64,000 nt of DNA from CAVTLG01 sp963735495 (GCA_963735495.1 CAVTLG010000009.1:620001-684000); one strand, 5' to 3'. Shown: positions 26,804 through 36,043, counted from the stretch's first letter. The notes: generated by a model not told the origin, from the sequence alone. Made by a program: numbers and translations.

Positions 26804-28420
26804 ATGAGCGGCAAGATCGTCGCTAAGCATTCGTGGTCATCTGTTCCAATAGCTGAGACACTGCGTTTTTCTCCCCACTCCAATCAAGCCGCCCAGATAC
26901 ATTGGCGGCCCTGGGGCAAGCAAGCGTTTCAAGATGCTATCCAATGGGATAAGCCTGTGTTTCTGCTTATTTCGTCGCTGTGGTGTGAGTGGTGTCGGGT
27001 GATGGATGCGACAACGCTCTCCGAGCCAAGCATTATCAGTATCATAAACCACGATTATATTCCTGTGCGCGTTGATAGTGATATCCGTCCAGATATCAAC
27101 GTCCGCTACAATCAAAACGGCTGGCCCAGCGTTGTCTTGCTTTCAGCGGAAGGAGAGATTCTCTGGGGAGGAGTGTATGTCCCTCCCAAGCAGATGCTCT
27201 ACTATCTCGGACATATACGGCGCTACTATAGTGAACACCGCCAGGAAATTACGCAGCAGGTGCAACTGCTCCATGCACAGCGCCAGGAGCGTGGATGGGC
27301 ACAGGAGCAGCTCTATCCAGGTGCGCGGCCACTGCTAGCTGCGCAGCGTGAGGCCCTGGAGGATCTACCAGCGCGCGCCGGTCAGGTCTTGCGCGACCTG
27401 TACGATAGGGACAATGGCGGCTTTACGATCCATCCTCATCTCAAGTTTCCCCATCCCGAAGCGCTCGAATTGCTGCTGTACCTCGCGCGCAATGATCAAG
27501 CTGATGAGTTGGAAATGGTCCGTTACTCGTTAGAGCAGATGTGCGATGGTGGACTGTGGGACAAAGAAGATGGCGGCTTTTTCCGTTATTCAGCGGCGAG
27601 CGACTGGAGCGTGCCGCATACAGAGAAGATGCTGGAAGAGAATGCTGCCTTGCTGCGCGTTGTCTTGCTGACCGCCCAGACAACACGAGAAACACAATGG
27701 TCTGACCTGGCGAGACGTCTGCTCCTCTATTGTAATACGACGCTCTGGCAGGCCGATAAAGGTATCTTTAGTGGCAGCCAGTGTGCAGATGAAGAATACT
27801 ACGAACCAGGGCCATACTCACGGGCGTCTAAAGATATGCCGCTGGTGGATAAAATCGTCTGCACCGCCTGGAATGCACGCATGATTTCCTCCTATTTGCT
27901 TGCGGCACAGGTGCTGCATCTGCCGGCGTTAGATGTGACTGCCTTGCGCGCTTTAGACTATTTATGCGAGCACATGGTGCATCGAGACGGTAGCGTCTGC
28001 CACTATGCGCTCGATGAGCATGCAGACCTGCCCGGACAACTGGCGGACCTGGTGTGGATGACGCGCGCCCTGCTGGATGCCTATGAGCTGCATGCACAGA
28101 AACACTATCTGGAGACGGCTATTGCGCTGATGCACTTTGCTTGCCAGGAATTGCTGGATATGCAGAACGGCCTGTTCTATGATTACCCCGAAGATCCCGA
28201 CGCCATAGGCCGCCTCAGCCTGCGCGAGCAGCCGTTGACTGAGAATGCGATAGCTGCCGAGTGCCTGCTACGTATGTCTGTGTACAGCAAACGGCAAAAC
28301 CTGCATGATACAGCGTTACTCGTGCTCTCCGGTTGCCTGGAGAAATACCAGCGCACTGGCATCCAGGGGGCGATTTATGCCTGCGTGGTTGCGCAGGCTA
28401 TCGAGAAAAAATGGTTGTAG
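26804..28420 (+). CDS. YyaL-like thioredoxin-domain protein (DUF255)
   Basis: The 538-residue protein has an N-terminal DUF255 thioredoxin-like domain (about 25-140) with SLWCEWCRVMD. Its Cys-Glu-Trp-Cys pair keeps a redox Cys-x2-Cys, where the family usually has CHWC. The remainder (about 185-530) looks like the alpha/alpha-barrel of the N-acylglucosamine-epimerase/cellulase type found in YyaL and SPATA20 proteins. It is shorter than typical members (about 680 residues). The biochemical role is not established. AAGGAGG before the ATG is a strong ribosome-binding site. Confidence 0.85.
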   Translation: MSGKIVAKHSWSSVPIAETLRFSPHSNQAAQIHWRPWGKQAFQDAIQWDKPVFLLISSLWCEWCRVMDATTLSEPSIISIINHDYIPVRVDSDIRPDINVRYNQNGWPSVVLLSAEGEILWGGVYVPPKQMLYYLGHIRRYYSEHRQEITQQVQLLHAQRQERGWAQEQLYPGARPLLAAQREALEDLPARAGQVLRDLYDRDNGGFTIHPHLKFPHPEALELLLYLARNDQADELEMVRYSLEQMCDGGLWDKEDGGFFRYSAASDWSVPHTEKMLEENAALLRVVLLTAQTTRETQWSDLARRLLLYCNTTLWQADKGIFSGSQCADEEYYEPGPYSRASKDMPLVDKIVCTAWNARMISSYLLAAQVLHLPALDVTALRALDYLCEHMVHRDGSVCHYALDEHADLPGQLADLVWMTRALLDAYELHAQKHYLETAIALMHFACQELLDMQNGLFYDYPEDPDAIGRLSLREQPLTENAIAAECLLRMSVYSKRQNLHDTALLVLSGCLEKYQRTGIQGAIYACVVAQAIEKKWL

Positions 28421-28429
28421 AGCTCTTTG

Positions 28430-30364
28430 TTATGGCACTGCTGGTGTCTGCAATGTCTTGATAAGCTCACCTACGACGTCATAGCGGCGATACGAAGGCT
28501 GGAGATACACTCCCTGGATCATGCTGCGCGCCTGAGAAAGCAGTTCCTGAGCCTGTCGCAAACCCTCTTCATACCCCTTGTCGCCGGCGGCCTGCATGCG
28601 TGCCCGCACGTGTTCCGGGATGGTGATGCCCGGTACCTCATTGTGCAAATACTCGGCGTGCCGCGCGTTGTGCAGGAGAATGTAACCAAGCAACATCGGT
28701 ATCGGTGGCTTGCCTGCTCGCTGTAAGAAACGCTCTAGTGGTGCGAGATCATAAATGGGCTGTGTCATAATGAAGTCAGCACCAGCGGCAAGCTTGCGCT
28801 GATACTTCTCAATCTCGCGGTCGGTCTCCTCATCGGTCATGTTCAGATTAAGCGCGCAGCCAATATGGAATGCTGCGTTGGAGCCAATCGTCGAACCGGC
28901 TGCCGCGTGCCCCTCATTCAGACCACGGAGAATCTGGATCAGCCCGATAGAGTCCACATTCCACACGCCAGTGGTATTGGGGTAATCACCGACACGCAAT
29001 GGGTCCCCTGTGAGTGCCAGGACATTGCGAATGCCCAGCGCATGTGCTCCTAATAAGTCGGACTGCAAGGCCATTAAATTACGATCACGCGTCGTAAAAT
29101 GAATAATGGTCTCTATGCCCAGTTCGTCCTGGATCAGGCGTGCCAGCGCGATACAACTCATGCGTATACGCGCCATCGGGCTATCGGCGATATTGATGCA
29201 GTCAGCGCCAGCTTGTTGGAGTAAGGCTGCGCCGGCCAGTAGTTTCGTGGGATTGAGACCCTTGGGTGGGTCTAGCTCGACACTGATAACGAACTCACCT
29301 GCCGCGAGCTTTGCTTGCAGGCGTGTCGTACTGCCCTGCTGCGGGAGCCGTACCTCTTCCTCGCTGGTAGCAGTCGTCACTGCTTTACCATTGCTACGCA
29401 CCTGTATAACCTGCTGCTCGGTGCTCTGCGTCGGTATGGCACTAAATTGACTGGTGCGACCATAACTCTCATCAAGCGCTTTACGCATGGCGGCAATATG
29501 GCGTGGTGTAGTGCCACAGCAGCCACCAATTAAGCGCACACCCGCCTGCGCAAAACTCACCGCGTAATCGGCGAAGTAGTCCGGCGTGGAGACGTAGAAA
29601 AAGCGATTATCGATGCGTTTGGGCAGACCGGCGTTGGGTTGAGCAGAAAAAAGCTGCGACGTGGCTGTTTCAGCCTGCTGGGCAGCCGTGATCATCTCTT
29701 GCAGGACGTCAAGCGTCGCCGCCGGGCCCACACTGCAATTAGCCCCCATCACGTCAACTCCCAGGTCGCCCAGCACAGTAGCAACGCGTGTGGCAGATTG
29801 GCCGGAGAGGGTATGTCCATCTTCATAGAAGCTCATCTGTGCAACGATGGGCAGTCCGCCAACTTCTTGCGCGGCCAGAATCGCCTGGCGCAATTCGGCC
29901 AGGCTCGAAAAGGTTTCCAGGATCAGGAGTTCAACGCCACCGGTCTGCAGCGCTTCGATTTGCTCACGGAAGACGGCGCGCAGATCGCTCAAACGTTGCT
30001 CATCAGGTGCCTGTAATGGACGGCCAGTGGGGCCGATGGCCCCAGCTACAAAAACTGGTTGGCCTGATACTTCACGTGCTTCGAGTGCCAGGCGCGCGGC
30101 TCGATAATTAATCTCGCGGACCTTATCACCCAGATTGTGAGCTTCGAGTTTGGTGCGGTTGGCTCCAAAAGTGTTGGTTTCGATGATCTGTGCTCCCGCG
30201 CTGATGTATTCGCTGTGAATCGCCTGAATACGTTCGGGATCAGTCAGATTCAGCGCATCGAAGCACTGCTCGTACGTAACGCCGCGCGCATAGAGCAGTG
30301 TCCCCATTGCCCCATCGCATAATAATGGTCCCTGCCGAAGCTGCTCAAGTACCAGGTGCTGCAT
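28430..30364 (-). CDS. Homocysteine S-methyltransferase/methylene-THF reductase fusion
   Basis: The 644-residue bifunctional protein makes and uses one-carbon units for methionine. The N-terminal half (about 5-300) is a Pfam S-methyl_trans domain beginning LLCDGAMGTLLYARG. Its zinc-binding cysteines lie in GANCSVGP and GGCCG. The C-terminal half (about 350-630) is MTHFR-like, with VELDPPKG, ALTGDP and the FAD-site pattern. There is no cobalamin domain, so it is not MetH. ATG 30364 has GGGGAG 9 bases upstream and fits the domain start; an earlier ATG at 30445 would add 27 unrelated residues. It converges with the thioredoxin-domain gene. Confidence 0.92.
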   Translation of the reverse strand: MQHLVLEQLRQGPLLCDGAMGTLLYARGVTYEQCFDALNLTDPERIQAIHSEYISAGAQIIETNTFGANRTKLEAHNLGDKVREINYRAARLALEAREVSGQPVFVAGAIGPTGRPLQAPDEQRLSDLRAVFREQIEALQTGGVELLILETFSSLAELRQAILAAQEVGGLPIVAQMSFYEDGHTLSGQSATRVATVLGDLGVDVMGANCSVGPAATLDVLQEMITAAQQAETATSQLFSAQPNAGLPKRIDNRFFYVSTPDYFADYAVSFAQAGVRLIGGCCGTTPRHIAAMRKALDESYGRTSQFSAIPTQSTEQQVIQVRSNGKAVTTATSEEEVRLPQQGSTTRLQAKLAAGEFVISVELDPPKGLNPTKLLAGAALLQQAGADCINIADSPMARIRMSCIALARLIQDELGIETIIHFTTRDRNLMALQSDLLGAHALGIRNVLALTGDPLRVGDYPNTTGVWNVDSIGLIQILRGLNEGHAAAGSTIGSNAAFHIGCALNLNMTDEETDREIEKYQRKLAAGADFIMTQPIYDLAPLERFLQRAGKPPIPMLLGYILLHNARHAEYLHNEVPGITIPEHVRARMQAAGDKGYEEGLRQAQELLSQARSMIQGVYLQPSYRRYDVVGELIKTLQTPAVP

Positions 30365-30827
30365 AAAACGCATCTCCCCATCAACTAAGTGACGACCTTT
30401 ACCTGCTACAAGAACAAGCAGGTTTTTACGTGGCTGTGTATACAATCCTCTGCTGCAAGGTGCCTGGAAGCGGCACTTTTTTTAAGGTTTTCTTTGAGGA
30501 TACTACGAGCTTATTGTACTCTGTTTTTCGCGTTTATGGAATGATCGCGCGGCGGTTTTTTGCGTATAACCGGATATAAATGCTTTAGGGAGGTTAAAAA
30601 ATTAAATTGCCCCAGAAAGGCCCTTGCCCAGAGATGATAGGCTAGAAGCAAAAAGCTCTGGGAGGATGGAAGATGGAACTGACGGAGGGAGTGAAAGAAT
30701 TACATCTTTACGTTGAGATCAATAATTCTTTTTTTGAACGAAATTTCTAGGTTTTTTCGACCAAAAAGAAGAGTAGAGAATAAGCCTGGGTCTTTTGTTC
30801 CAGGTATTTTTGGAGTATACTTGAGAT
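30365..30827. other. Intergenic region, possible tiny ORF, no riboswitch
   Basis: About 460 bases separate two divergent genes. I looked for SAM and cobalamin riboswitch signatures near the methionine gene and saw none. A CCCAGAG/CTCTGGG inverted repeat (about 30630-30663) precedes a very small reading frame at 30673. Confidence 0.4.
30673..30750 (+). CDS. Possible 25-residue peptide
   Basis: A frame of 25 codons, beginning MELTEGVKELHLYVE, starts at an ATG with GGGAGG about 8 bases upstream, which is better than many longer genes here. It ends before an A/T-rich stretch and lies upstream of the YdeI-like gene. It could be a leader peptide or chance. Confidence 0.25.
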   Translation: MELTEGVKELHLYVEINNSFFERNF

Positions 30828-31409
30828 ATGGAAAGTGCAAAAGAACGGCTAATTATAGGATTTGCCACTCAGCAAGACTGGGAGGCATGGCTCGCGGAGC
30901 ATTACGCTGATCCGACGGGCATCTGGCTCAAAATCGCCAAAAAGGCGACTGGAACTCAATCGATTTCATACGCGGAAGCTCTGGAGGGCGCGCTCTGCTA
31001 TGGTTGGATCGATGGGCAGAAGGCCGCGTTTGATGAGCAATACTGGCTCCAGAAGTTTACTCCACGCCGCCCGAAGAGCATCTGGTCACAGATCAACCGG
31101 GACAAAGCCAATGCGCTGATCGAGGCCGGAAGGATGCAGCCGTCGGGTCTGCGTCAGGTTGATCTGGCGCGGGCGGATGGCCGTTGGGATGCAGCCTACG
31201 CTGGTCAGAGCAGCGCGACCGTGCCTGACGATTTACAGGAAGCGCTGGACAAAAATCCTCTGGCGCGTGACTTTTTTCTCACATTAAACAGCGTGAACCG
31301 CTATGCCATCATCTTCAGAGTCCAGACGGCGAAAAAAGCTGAGACGCGCGCGGCCAAAATACAGAAATTTGTGGAAATGCTGGCCAAAGGCGAAAAGATC
31401 TATCCCTAA
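30828..31409 (+). CDS. YdeI/OmdA family protein
   Basis: The 193-residue protein fits the YdeI (OmpD-associated, bacteriocin-protection) family. Family features include WLAEHYADPTGIWLKIAKK, EALEGALCYGWIDGQ and FTPRRPKSIWSQIN in the first 90 residues, and a helical C-terminus with YAIIFRVQTAKKAETRAAKI. Members are small soluble proteins, some linked to resistance to cationic peptides; the molecular activity is not known to me. GGAG precedes the ATG. A strong hairpin follows the gene. Confidence 0.8.
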   Translation: MESAKERLIIGFATQQDWEAWLAEHYADPTGIWLKIAKKATGTQSISYAEALEGALCYGWIDGQKAAFDEQYWLQKFTPRRPKSIWSQINRDKANALIEAGRMQPSGLRQVDLARADGRWDAAYAGQSSATVPDDLQEALDKNPLARDFFLTLNSVNRYAIIFRVQTAKKAETRAAKIQKFVEMLAKGEKIYP

Positions 31410-31426
31410 TTTGTAGACATAAAACG

Positions 31427-31453
31427 AGCGGAGCAATGAATAGTTGCTCCGCT
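31427..31453. terminator. Hairpin terminator between convergent genes
   Basis: AGCGGAGCAA (31427-31436) pairs perfectly with TTGCTCCGCT (31444-31453) across a 7-base loop, between the ends of the YdeI-like and Hsp20 genes. Short A and T runs flank it on both sides, so it can serve both directions. Confidence 0.7.
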
Positions 31454-31472
31454 TTGGATAAGGGGATCAGGT

Positions 31473-31916
31473 TTATCGAGTGGCGTTGATTTTGATGGTG
31501 CGAGCCTTGGCATGCTCAACTTTGGGCAAGTTCAGGGTCAGGATACCATCGTTGTAGCGGGCCTCAACACCCTCAGAGTTGATCGGCGCTGGCAACGTGA
31601 ACGACTGCTGATACTTACCGGACTGAAAGCCGCTCCAGTGAGCTGTCGCATGCTCAGGAATCTCCACTTTGGTTTCCCACTTCAGGCTGACGGTGTCCTG
31701 CTGGACCGTGATATCTACATTCTCGGGCTGGACACCGGGCATGGGTACCTGCAATGTGTAGCCTTCAGCTGTCTCGTACAGGTTGGCCCCTGCTCCACGC
31801 GTGCTGACAATACCACCGAAACGCGGTGAGATGAAACTGTCTTCGAAAAGACGGTCCATAGCTTCGCGCAACGAAACAGCTTCATTGAATGGATTGTAAC
31901 GGGTAAGGTTTGCCAT
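31473..31916 (-). CDS. Hsp20 small heat-shock protein
   Basis: The 147-residue protein has an N-terminal arm (NPFNEAVSLREAMDRLF), an alpha-crystallin domain (about 40-135) with NVDITVQQDTVSLKW and the conserved YNDGILTLNLPK near the end, and a short C-terminal ITI-like extension (RTIKIN). It acts as an ATP-independent holdase. AAGGAG 9 bases before ATG 31916 decides the start. No HrcA/CIRCE inverted repeat was found upstream. Confidence 0.92.
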   Translation of the reverse strand: MANLTRYNPFNEAVSLREAMDRLFEDSFISPRFGGIVSTRGAGANLYETAEGYTLQVPMPGVQPENVDITVQQDTVSLKWETKVEIPEHATAHWSGFQSGKYQQSFTLPAPINSEGVEARYNDGILTLNLPKVEHAKARTIKINATR

Positions 31917-32187
31917 GATTGATGTCTCCTTCTTATTTTCCTCTATCAATACTTTTGACTATCACTGCGAAGTGTGAACTGGCTTGACCCGCTCACCTTC
32001 GTGACTTGTTTTTCTTTCTGTGGATACTATATCTCATGCTGTGTTAGAGGAACGTATGCGAAGTGTAAGAGAAGTGTTAGAAACATTGATAGATAGACTG
32101 TCAAAGTTTTTGTGCTCGACGGTTGGCGCTGAATTTGTTAAAATGCTGCAAAGAATAACGATGTATGCTACCTGGAGGAATGCTGAC

Positions 32188-33423
32188 GTGACGGTGAAAC
32201 CGCAACCAACAGCGAAAGATATAGATTATGTGCTGACACGCGGCGTCGCACAAGTCGAGAAGGAAGCCGATCTGCGACGCATGCTGCTGGAAGGCAACAA
32301 GGGCGAGCCGCTACGCGTGAAGCTCGGCGTAGATCCGACCCACTATGATTTGACGATTGGGCACGCCGTCGTCTTCCGTAAACTGCGCCAATTCCAACGC
32401 CTGGGTCACAAGACCGTGGTGGTGATTGGTGACTGGACGGCGCGCCTGGGCGATCCCAGCGGTCGGCTGGAAGCGCGCAAAGCTCTGACCGCCGAACAGG
32501 TTAACGTGAACGCGGCAACATATCTCGACCAGTTCTTTAGAATCGTGGATCGTGATCAGACCGAGGTGCATCGCCAGAGCGAGTGGTTCGATCAATTTAG
32601 CCTCGCCGATGCCATCAAGTTGCTGGGCTACAAGACCGTGGCCCAGATGCTGGAGCGCGATGATTTCGCGAAGCGCTATAAGAGCGGCATAGAGATCTCA
32701 TTGTCTGAGTTCATGTATCCATTGTTGCAGGGCTATGACTCGGTGGCCTTGCACTCCGATGTCGAGATTGGCGGCACTGACCAGACCTTCAATCTGCTGG
32801 TCGGTCGTGATCTGCAACCGATCTTTGGGCAGGCTGCGCAGCAGATCCTGACGATGGACCTGATTGTGGGGCTGGATGGCGTGAAGAAAATGGGCAAGTC
32901 GCTGGATAACTATATCGCCATGACAGCCCCGGCGAAAGATATGTTTGGGAAGCTGATGTCGCTACCCGATCCGACGATGCGCATCTACTTTGAGGCGCTG
33001 ACCGATGTTGCTAGCGCAGAAATCGACGAGTTTGAGCGTAAGATGGCCGAGGGGACGCTCAATCCGAGAGATGTCAAACTGCGTATGGCGCGGGAGATTG
33101 TCGGCGAGTTTCATGATCCGGTTGCCGCACAGGAGGCTGAGGAGGCATTTATACGCCAGTTCTCTGAGCGCAAATTGCCCTCTGATATTCCTGATTATCA
33201 ATTGAGCACGCCCAAAAATATTATTGAATTGATGGTAGACGCCAATCTAGCTGAGAGCAATAATAAAGCCCGCAATTTGATAAAAGAGGGTGGCGTCTCG
33301 ATCTTTCTCAGCGGAGTGTCGGGTGAGGCACAGCGTATTACAGACCCGAATTTTACCGTTGATGTGATTGATGGTGCGATTGTAAAAGTCGGCAAAAGAC
33401 GATATGCACGCATAAAAGCGTAG
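32188..33423 (+). CDS. tyrS: Tyrosyl-tRNA synthetase
   Basis: This class I synthetase of 411 residues charges tRNA-Tyr. The HIGH-type motif reads DLTIGH (54-59), the KMSKS loop reads KMGKS (234-238), and an S4 RNA-binding domain occupies the last 70 residues (IIELMVDANLAESNNKARN...). The start is a GTG at 32188 with GGAGG 8 bases upstream; upstream codons in the same frame do not resemble the family. No T-box leader is present in the 270 bases before it. The mtnP gene follows after 32 bases in the same direction. Confidence 0.93.
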   Translation: MTVKPQPTAKDIDYVLTRGVAQVEKEADLRRMLLEGNKGEPLRVKLGVDPTHYDLTIGHAVVFRKLRQFQRLGHKTVVVIGDWTARLGDPSGRLEARKALTAEQVNVNAATYLDQFFRIVDRDQTEVHRQSEWFDQFSLADAIKLLGYKTVAQMLERDDFAKRYKSGIEISLSEFMYPLLQGYDSVALHSDVEIGGTDQTFNLLVGRDLQPIFGQAAQQILTMDLIVGLDGVKKMGKSLDNYIAMTAPAKDMFGKLMSLPDPTMRIYFEALTDVASAEIDEFERKMAEGTLNPRDVKLRMAREIVGEFHDPVAAQEAEEAFIRQFSERKLPSDIPDYQLSTPKNIIELMVDANLAESNNKARNLIKEGGVSIFLSGVSGEAQRITDPNFTVDVIDGAIVKVGKRRYARIKA

Positions 33424-33455
33424 CTTTCCTGGTTTACAAGGGGGAATTTAAGCGT

Positions 33456-34328
33456 ATGCCACAGGCGACTATTGGAGTGATTGGCGGGAGTGGACTCTAT
33501 CGTATGGAGGGCATGACCGAAGTTGAGGAGGTAAGGGTACACACGCCCTTTGGTGATCCGAGCGATGTAATCGCGATTGGCAATGTTTCAGGGGTTGCGA
33601 TGGCCTTTCTGCCACGTCACGGGCGCGGTCATCGCCTGAGTCCGACCGAGATTCCTGCACGCGCAAATATCTGGGCGTTGAAAAGTCTGGGTGTTGAGTG
33701 GATTGTTTCGGTGAGCGCCGTTGGTAGTCTGCGCGAAGATATTGCACCACGCGATCTGGTGATTCCTGACCAGCTATTTGATCGCACGAAGAGTCGCGTC
33801 AATAGTTTTTATGAAGGTGGCGTGGTCGTACACTGTACCTTCGCCGAGCCGTTCTGTCCTACGCTGAGCAAGCTGCTGCTCGATTCTGCACGAGAACTGG
33901 GCGACGTCAAAGTACATGCAGGCGGGACCTATGTGTGCATGGAGGGTCCACTCTTCTCGACGAAGGCTGAATCCAATACGTATCGCAAGCTGGGCATGGA
34001 TATTATCGGTATGACGGCTCTGCCGGAGGCGAAACTGGCGCGCGAGGCCGAATTATGTTATGCCACCATCGCCTGCGCCACCGATTATGACTGCTGGCAC
34101 GAGTCTGCGGAGTCGGTGACAGTGGAGATGGTGATCGGGAATCTGGGTGCGAATGTGGCGAACGCGCAACGCATTCTGCAAAGCGTCGCTCAGAAAATTC
34201 CGGCTGAACGCAGTGCCTGTGATTGTGAGCACGCATTGGCGACCTCTATTATCACCGATCCGGCGACGATTCCAGCCGCAGCGAAAGAGAAATATCAACT
34301 GCTGATCGGCAAATATTTAGCAGGTTAA
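33456..34328 (+). CDS. mtnP: S-methyl-5'-thioadenosine phosphorylase
   Basis: The 290-residue purine nucleoside phosphorylase family enzyme cleaves methylthioadenosine to adenine and methylthioribose 1-phosphate. It opens with IGVIGGSGLY and has RHGRGHRLSPTEIPARANIW, GGTYVCMEGPLFSTKAES and the MTAP-type base-specificity stretch GMTALPEAKLAREAEL, followed by TDYDCW. These separate it from inosine phosphorylases. GGGGGAA precedes the ATG. It is co-directional with tyrS and followed by a strong hairpin. Confidence 0.93.
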   Translation: MPQATIGVIGGSGLYRMEGMTEVEEVRVHTPFGDPSDVIAIGNVSGVAMAFLPRHGRGHRLSPTEIPARANIWALKSLGVEWIVSVSAVGSLREDIAPRDLVIPDQLFDRTKSRVNSFYEGGVVVHCTFAEPFCPTLSKLLLDSARELGDVKVHAGGTYVCMEGPLFSTKAESNTYRKLGMDIIGMTALPEAKLAREAELCYATIACATDYDCWHESAESVTVEMVIGNLGANVANAQRILQSVAQKIPAERSACDCEHALATSIITDPATIPAAAKEKYQLLIGKYLAG

Positions 34329-34334
34329 CGCAAA

Positions 34335-34368
34335 CAGGCACCGTTAGCCGCAACGGTGACGGTGCCTG
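34335..34368 (+). terminator. Hairpin after mtnP
   Basis: CAGGCACCGT (34335-34344) pairs perfectly with ACGGTGCCTG (34359-34368), starting six bases after the mtnP stop. There is no T-tract, so it may need a factor or may protect the mRNA end. Confidence 0.55.
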
Positions 34369-34506
34369 ACTGCCCAAATTCCTCCTGATTTGGCCTATGT
34401 GGAATTTCTCACAATCTTGCAGTGACAGTTTAACTTTATCTCTGTGTTCGATATGCTGTACAATAAATATATATGTATGACTCTCTTTAAGATGGTAGGA
34501 GGCATA

Positions 34507-35673
34507 ATGGATACACGGTTCTATCAATCATCGTCTATTGATATTGAACGCCTTGCATTTGAACTAGAGAATCTCTTTCTCACGCAGGGCTACCAGGTAC
34601 AGCACTTTGGCAATAACGAGCATATGGTTGTGCAGTTTAAAAAGGGCGGCGACTTTGCGGCGATTGTGGGTATGCAAGCGGCACTCACTCTCACGTTACA
34701 TAGCTCGTCTGGAGGCGTGATGGCGGTGGTTGGTCAACAGAGATGGGCCGACAAAGCGGCGGCAGGTGCTGTTGGTATGTTGATTTTGTGGCCGCTGGCT
34801 TTTACAGCGGGAGCCGGCATGGTCCGTCAATCCAATCTTGCCAACCAGGTACTGACCTCTTTAGATGTCGTCGTGCGTCAACAACAGGCAAATATACAGA
34901 TTGGACCTGTTCCCGCTCAGCTGTTGCAGCAGATGCAGCCTTCACCCTACCCGCAGCAATCCATGTCGGCTCCTCCCTCGCCGTCACCCCAGCAGACGCC
35001 ACCGATAGGACAAATGCCGCCACCACCTCCCTCGTCGTCGCCCCGGCAGACGCCACTGATAGGACAAACGCCGCCACCACCTCCGGGATATGCTCAGAGG
35101 CCCTCTGCTCCTGAGAAAGTGCCATGTCCCTATTGTTCCGCACCGAATGACCAGGATAATCTTTATTGTGCCCGTTGTGGCAAATCGCTCGCTGTGCAGC
35201 CAAAAGCATCTTGTCCGCAGTGCGGCGCTTCGATAAAGCCAGAGGCCATCTTCTGTACCAGTTGTGGTTATGATTTTTCTTCACCTGCAAGTGCAACAGA
35301 AGCCACGGTTGCCGTAGAGATTACGCCTACCACGCAAGCGCTATCCCACTCTGGTGCGTGGGGCTATCTGGTCTCCGCTGACGGTCAACAAGTCAGTCTG
35401 GTCGGTTCTCGCATGAGCATTGGACGGGTTGTGCCTGAGACGGTCGAGAACAAACCCGATATCAACCTGTACGCGTGGCCCGAGGCTGGAACGGTGTCAC
35501 GGCTGCACGCTACCATAGAGTATGCGCACGATCAATGCACCGTAACGGATTTGAAGAGCACGAATCATACCCTTATTAACGACCAGGTACTGGCCCCTAA
35601 TGTCCCAAAAGTCCTGAATGATGGTGATACGCTCCAATTTGGCAAGGTCATAGGTACATTCCGCAAAGCATAA
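34507..35673 (+). CDS. FHA-domain protein with two zinc ribbons
   Basis: The 388-residue protein has an N-terminal domain of unknown fold with one hydrophobic segment (about 85-105), a Pro/Gln-rich linker with a duplicated 18-residue unit, and two zinc ribbons. The ribbon ligands are C207, C210, C221, C224 and C236, C239, C250, C253. A C-terminal FHA domain (about 290-388) has SRLHATIEY and LKSTNHTLIND. FHA domains bind phosphothreonine, so it is a candidate partner of the Ser/Thr kinase at 20223, whose ribbons are similar; that link is inferred. GGAGG before ATG 34507 supports this start over an upstream one. Confidence 0.82.
   Translation: MDTRFYQSSSIDIERLAFELENLFLTQGYQVQHFGNNEHMVVQFKKGGDFAAIVGMQAALTLTLHSSSGGVMAVVGQQRWADKAAAGAVGMLILWPLAFTAGAGMVRQSNLANQVLTSLDVVVRQQQANIQIGPVPAQLLQQMQPSPYPQQSMSAPPSPSPQQTPPIGQMPPPPPSSSPRQTPLIGQTPPPPPGYAQRPSAPEKVPCPYCSAPNDQDNLYCARCGKSLAVQPKASCPQCGASIKPEAIFCTSCGYDFSSPASATEATVAVEITPTTQALSHSGAWGYLVSADGQQVSLVGSRMSIGRVVPETVENKPDINLYAWPEAGTVSRLHATIEYAHDQCTVTDLKSTNHTLINDQVLAPNVPKVLNDGDTLQFGKVIGTFRKA
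34972..35079 (+). repeat. Two tandem 54-bp units in the FHA gene
   Basis: A 54-base unit occurs twice in direct tandem (34972-35025 and 35026-35079), encoding a duplicated Pro-rich PPS...TP.IGQ.PPP linker of 18 residues. The copies differ at only a few positions, indicating a fairly recent in-frame duplication. Confidence 0.75.
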
Positions 35674-35730
35674 TCTGGCTGTTCGTGCTCCAAAGAGGAA
35701 GAAAAAGTCCTGATTGGGAGCTAAAATTGC

Positions 35731-35759
35731 TTGACAACGCGGTGGTCTGGGTGTAAAAT
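35731..35759 (+). promoter_or_regulatory. Sigma-70-type promoter of the SRP RNA
   Basis: TTGACA (35731-35736) and TAAAAT (35754-35759) are spaced by exactly 17 bases. Transcription should begin near 35764-35767, at the foot of the first hairpin of the RNA. Confidence 0.75.
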
Positions 35760-35763
35760 AAGG

Positions 35764-35962
35764 CCATCTCATGAGGAAATATGTTCGAATGAGATGGACC
35801 GATTTTCATCCGGTCCTGTCGGTCGGCGTGATCGGGTCCTGCGCGGCAGAAGTTTGTGAACCCCGCCAGGTCCGTGAGGAAGCAACGGTAAATGGACCTC
35901 TCTGGGTGACGTAGGGTTGCCTGGTTGCGCTGACCGGCAGGACCGGGTGAAAGTCGGTTTTG
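35764..35962 (+). ncRNA. ffs: Signal recognition particle RNA
   Basis: The SRP RNA scaffold binds Ffh and targets membrane proteins. The conserved domain IV apex is present: CAGGTCC, a GTGA tetraloop, then GGAAGCAACGG (35867-35887). The ends form a long stem: 35799-35816 pairs with 35940-35957 over 18 positions with two G-T wobbles. A separate perfect 9-bp hairpin (35764-35772 with 35789-35797) precedes it and could belong to an Alu-like 5' domain or a processed leader. A T-rich stretch follows. The position directly before dnaX-ybaB-recR matches the arrangement in Bacillus. Confidence 0.9.
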
Positions 35963-36043
35963 TCTGTCATCTTCTCTTCCGGCAACGGGTAGGGTCGTTT
36001 TCTGGCCCGTCATGAGGATAGTCAGTCGGGAGTTGTGGAGTTT

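Noticed and set aside
30365..30672. SAM or cobalamin riboswitch before the methionine fusion gene
   Set aside because: No conserved core sequence of either riboswitch was found on the minus strand.
31917..32187. T-box leader before tyrS
   Set aside because: The conserved T-box sequence (AGGGTGG-type) and a terminator/antiterminator pair are absent.
35799..35957. tRNA-like or 6S RNA
   Set aside because: The GTGA tetraloop, GGAAGCA and long terminal stem identify SRP RNA; no cloverleaf or central bubble is present.
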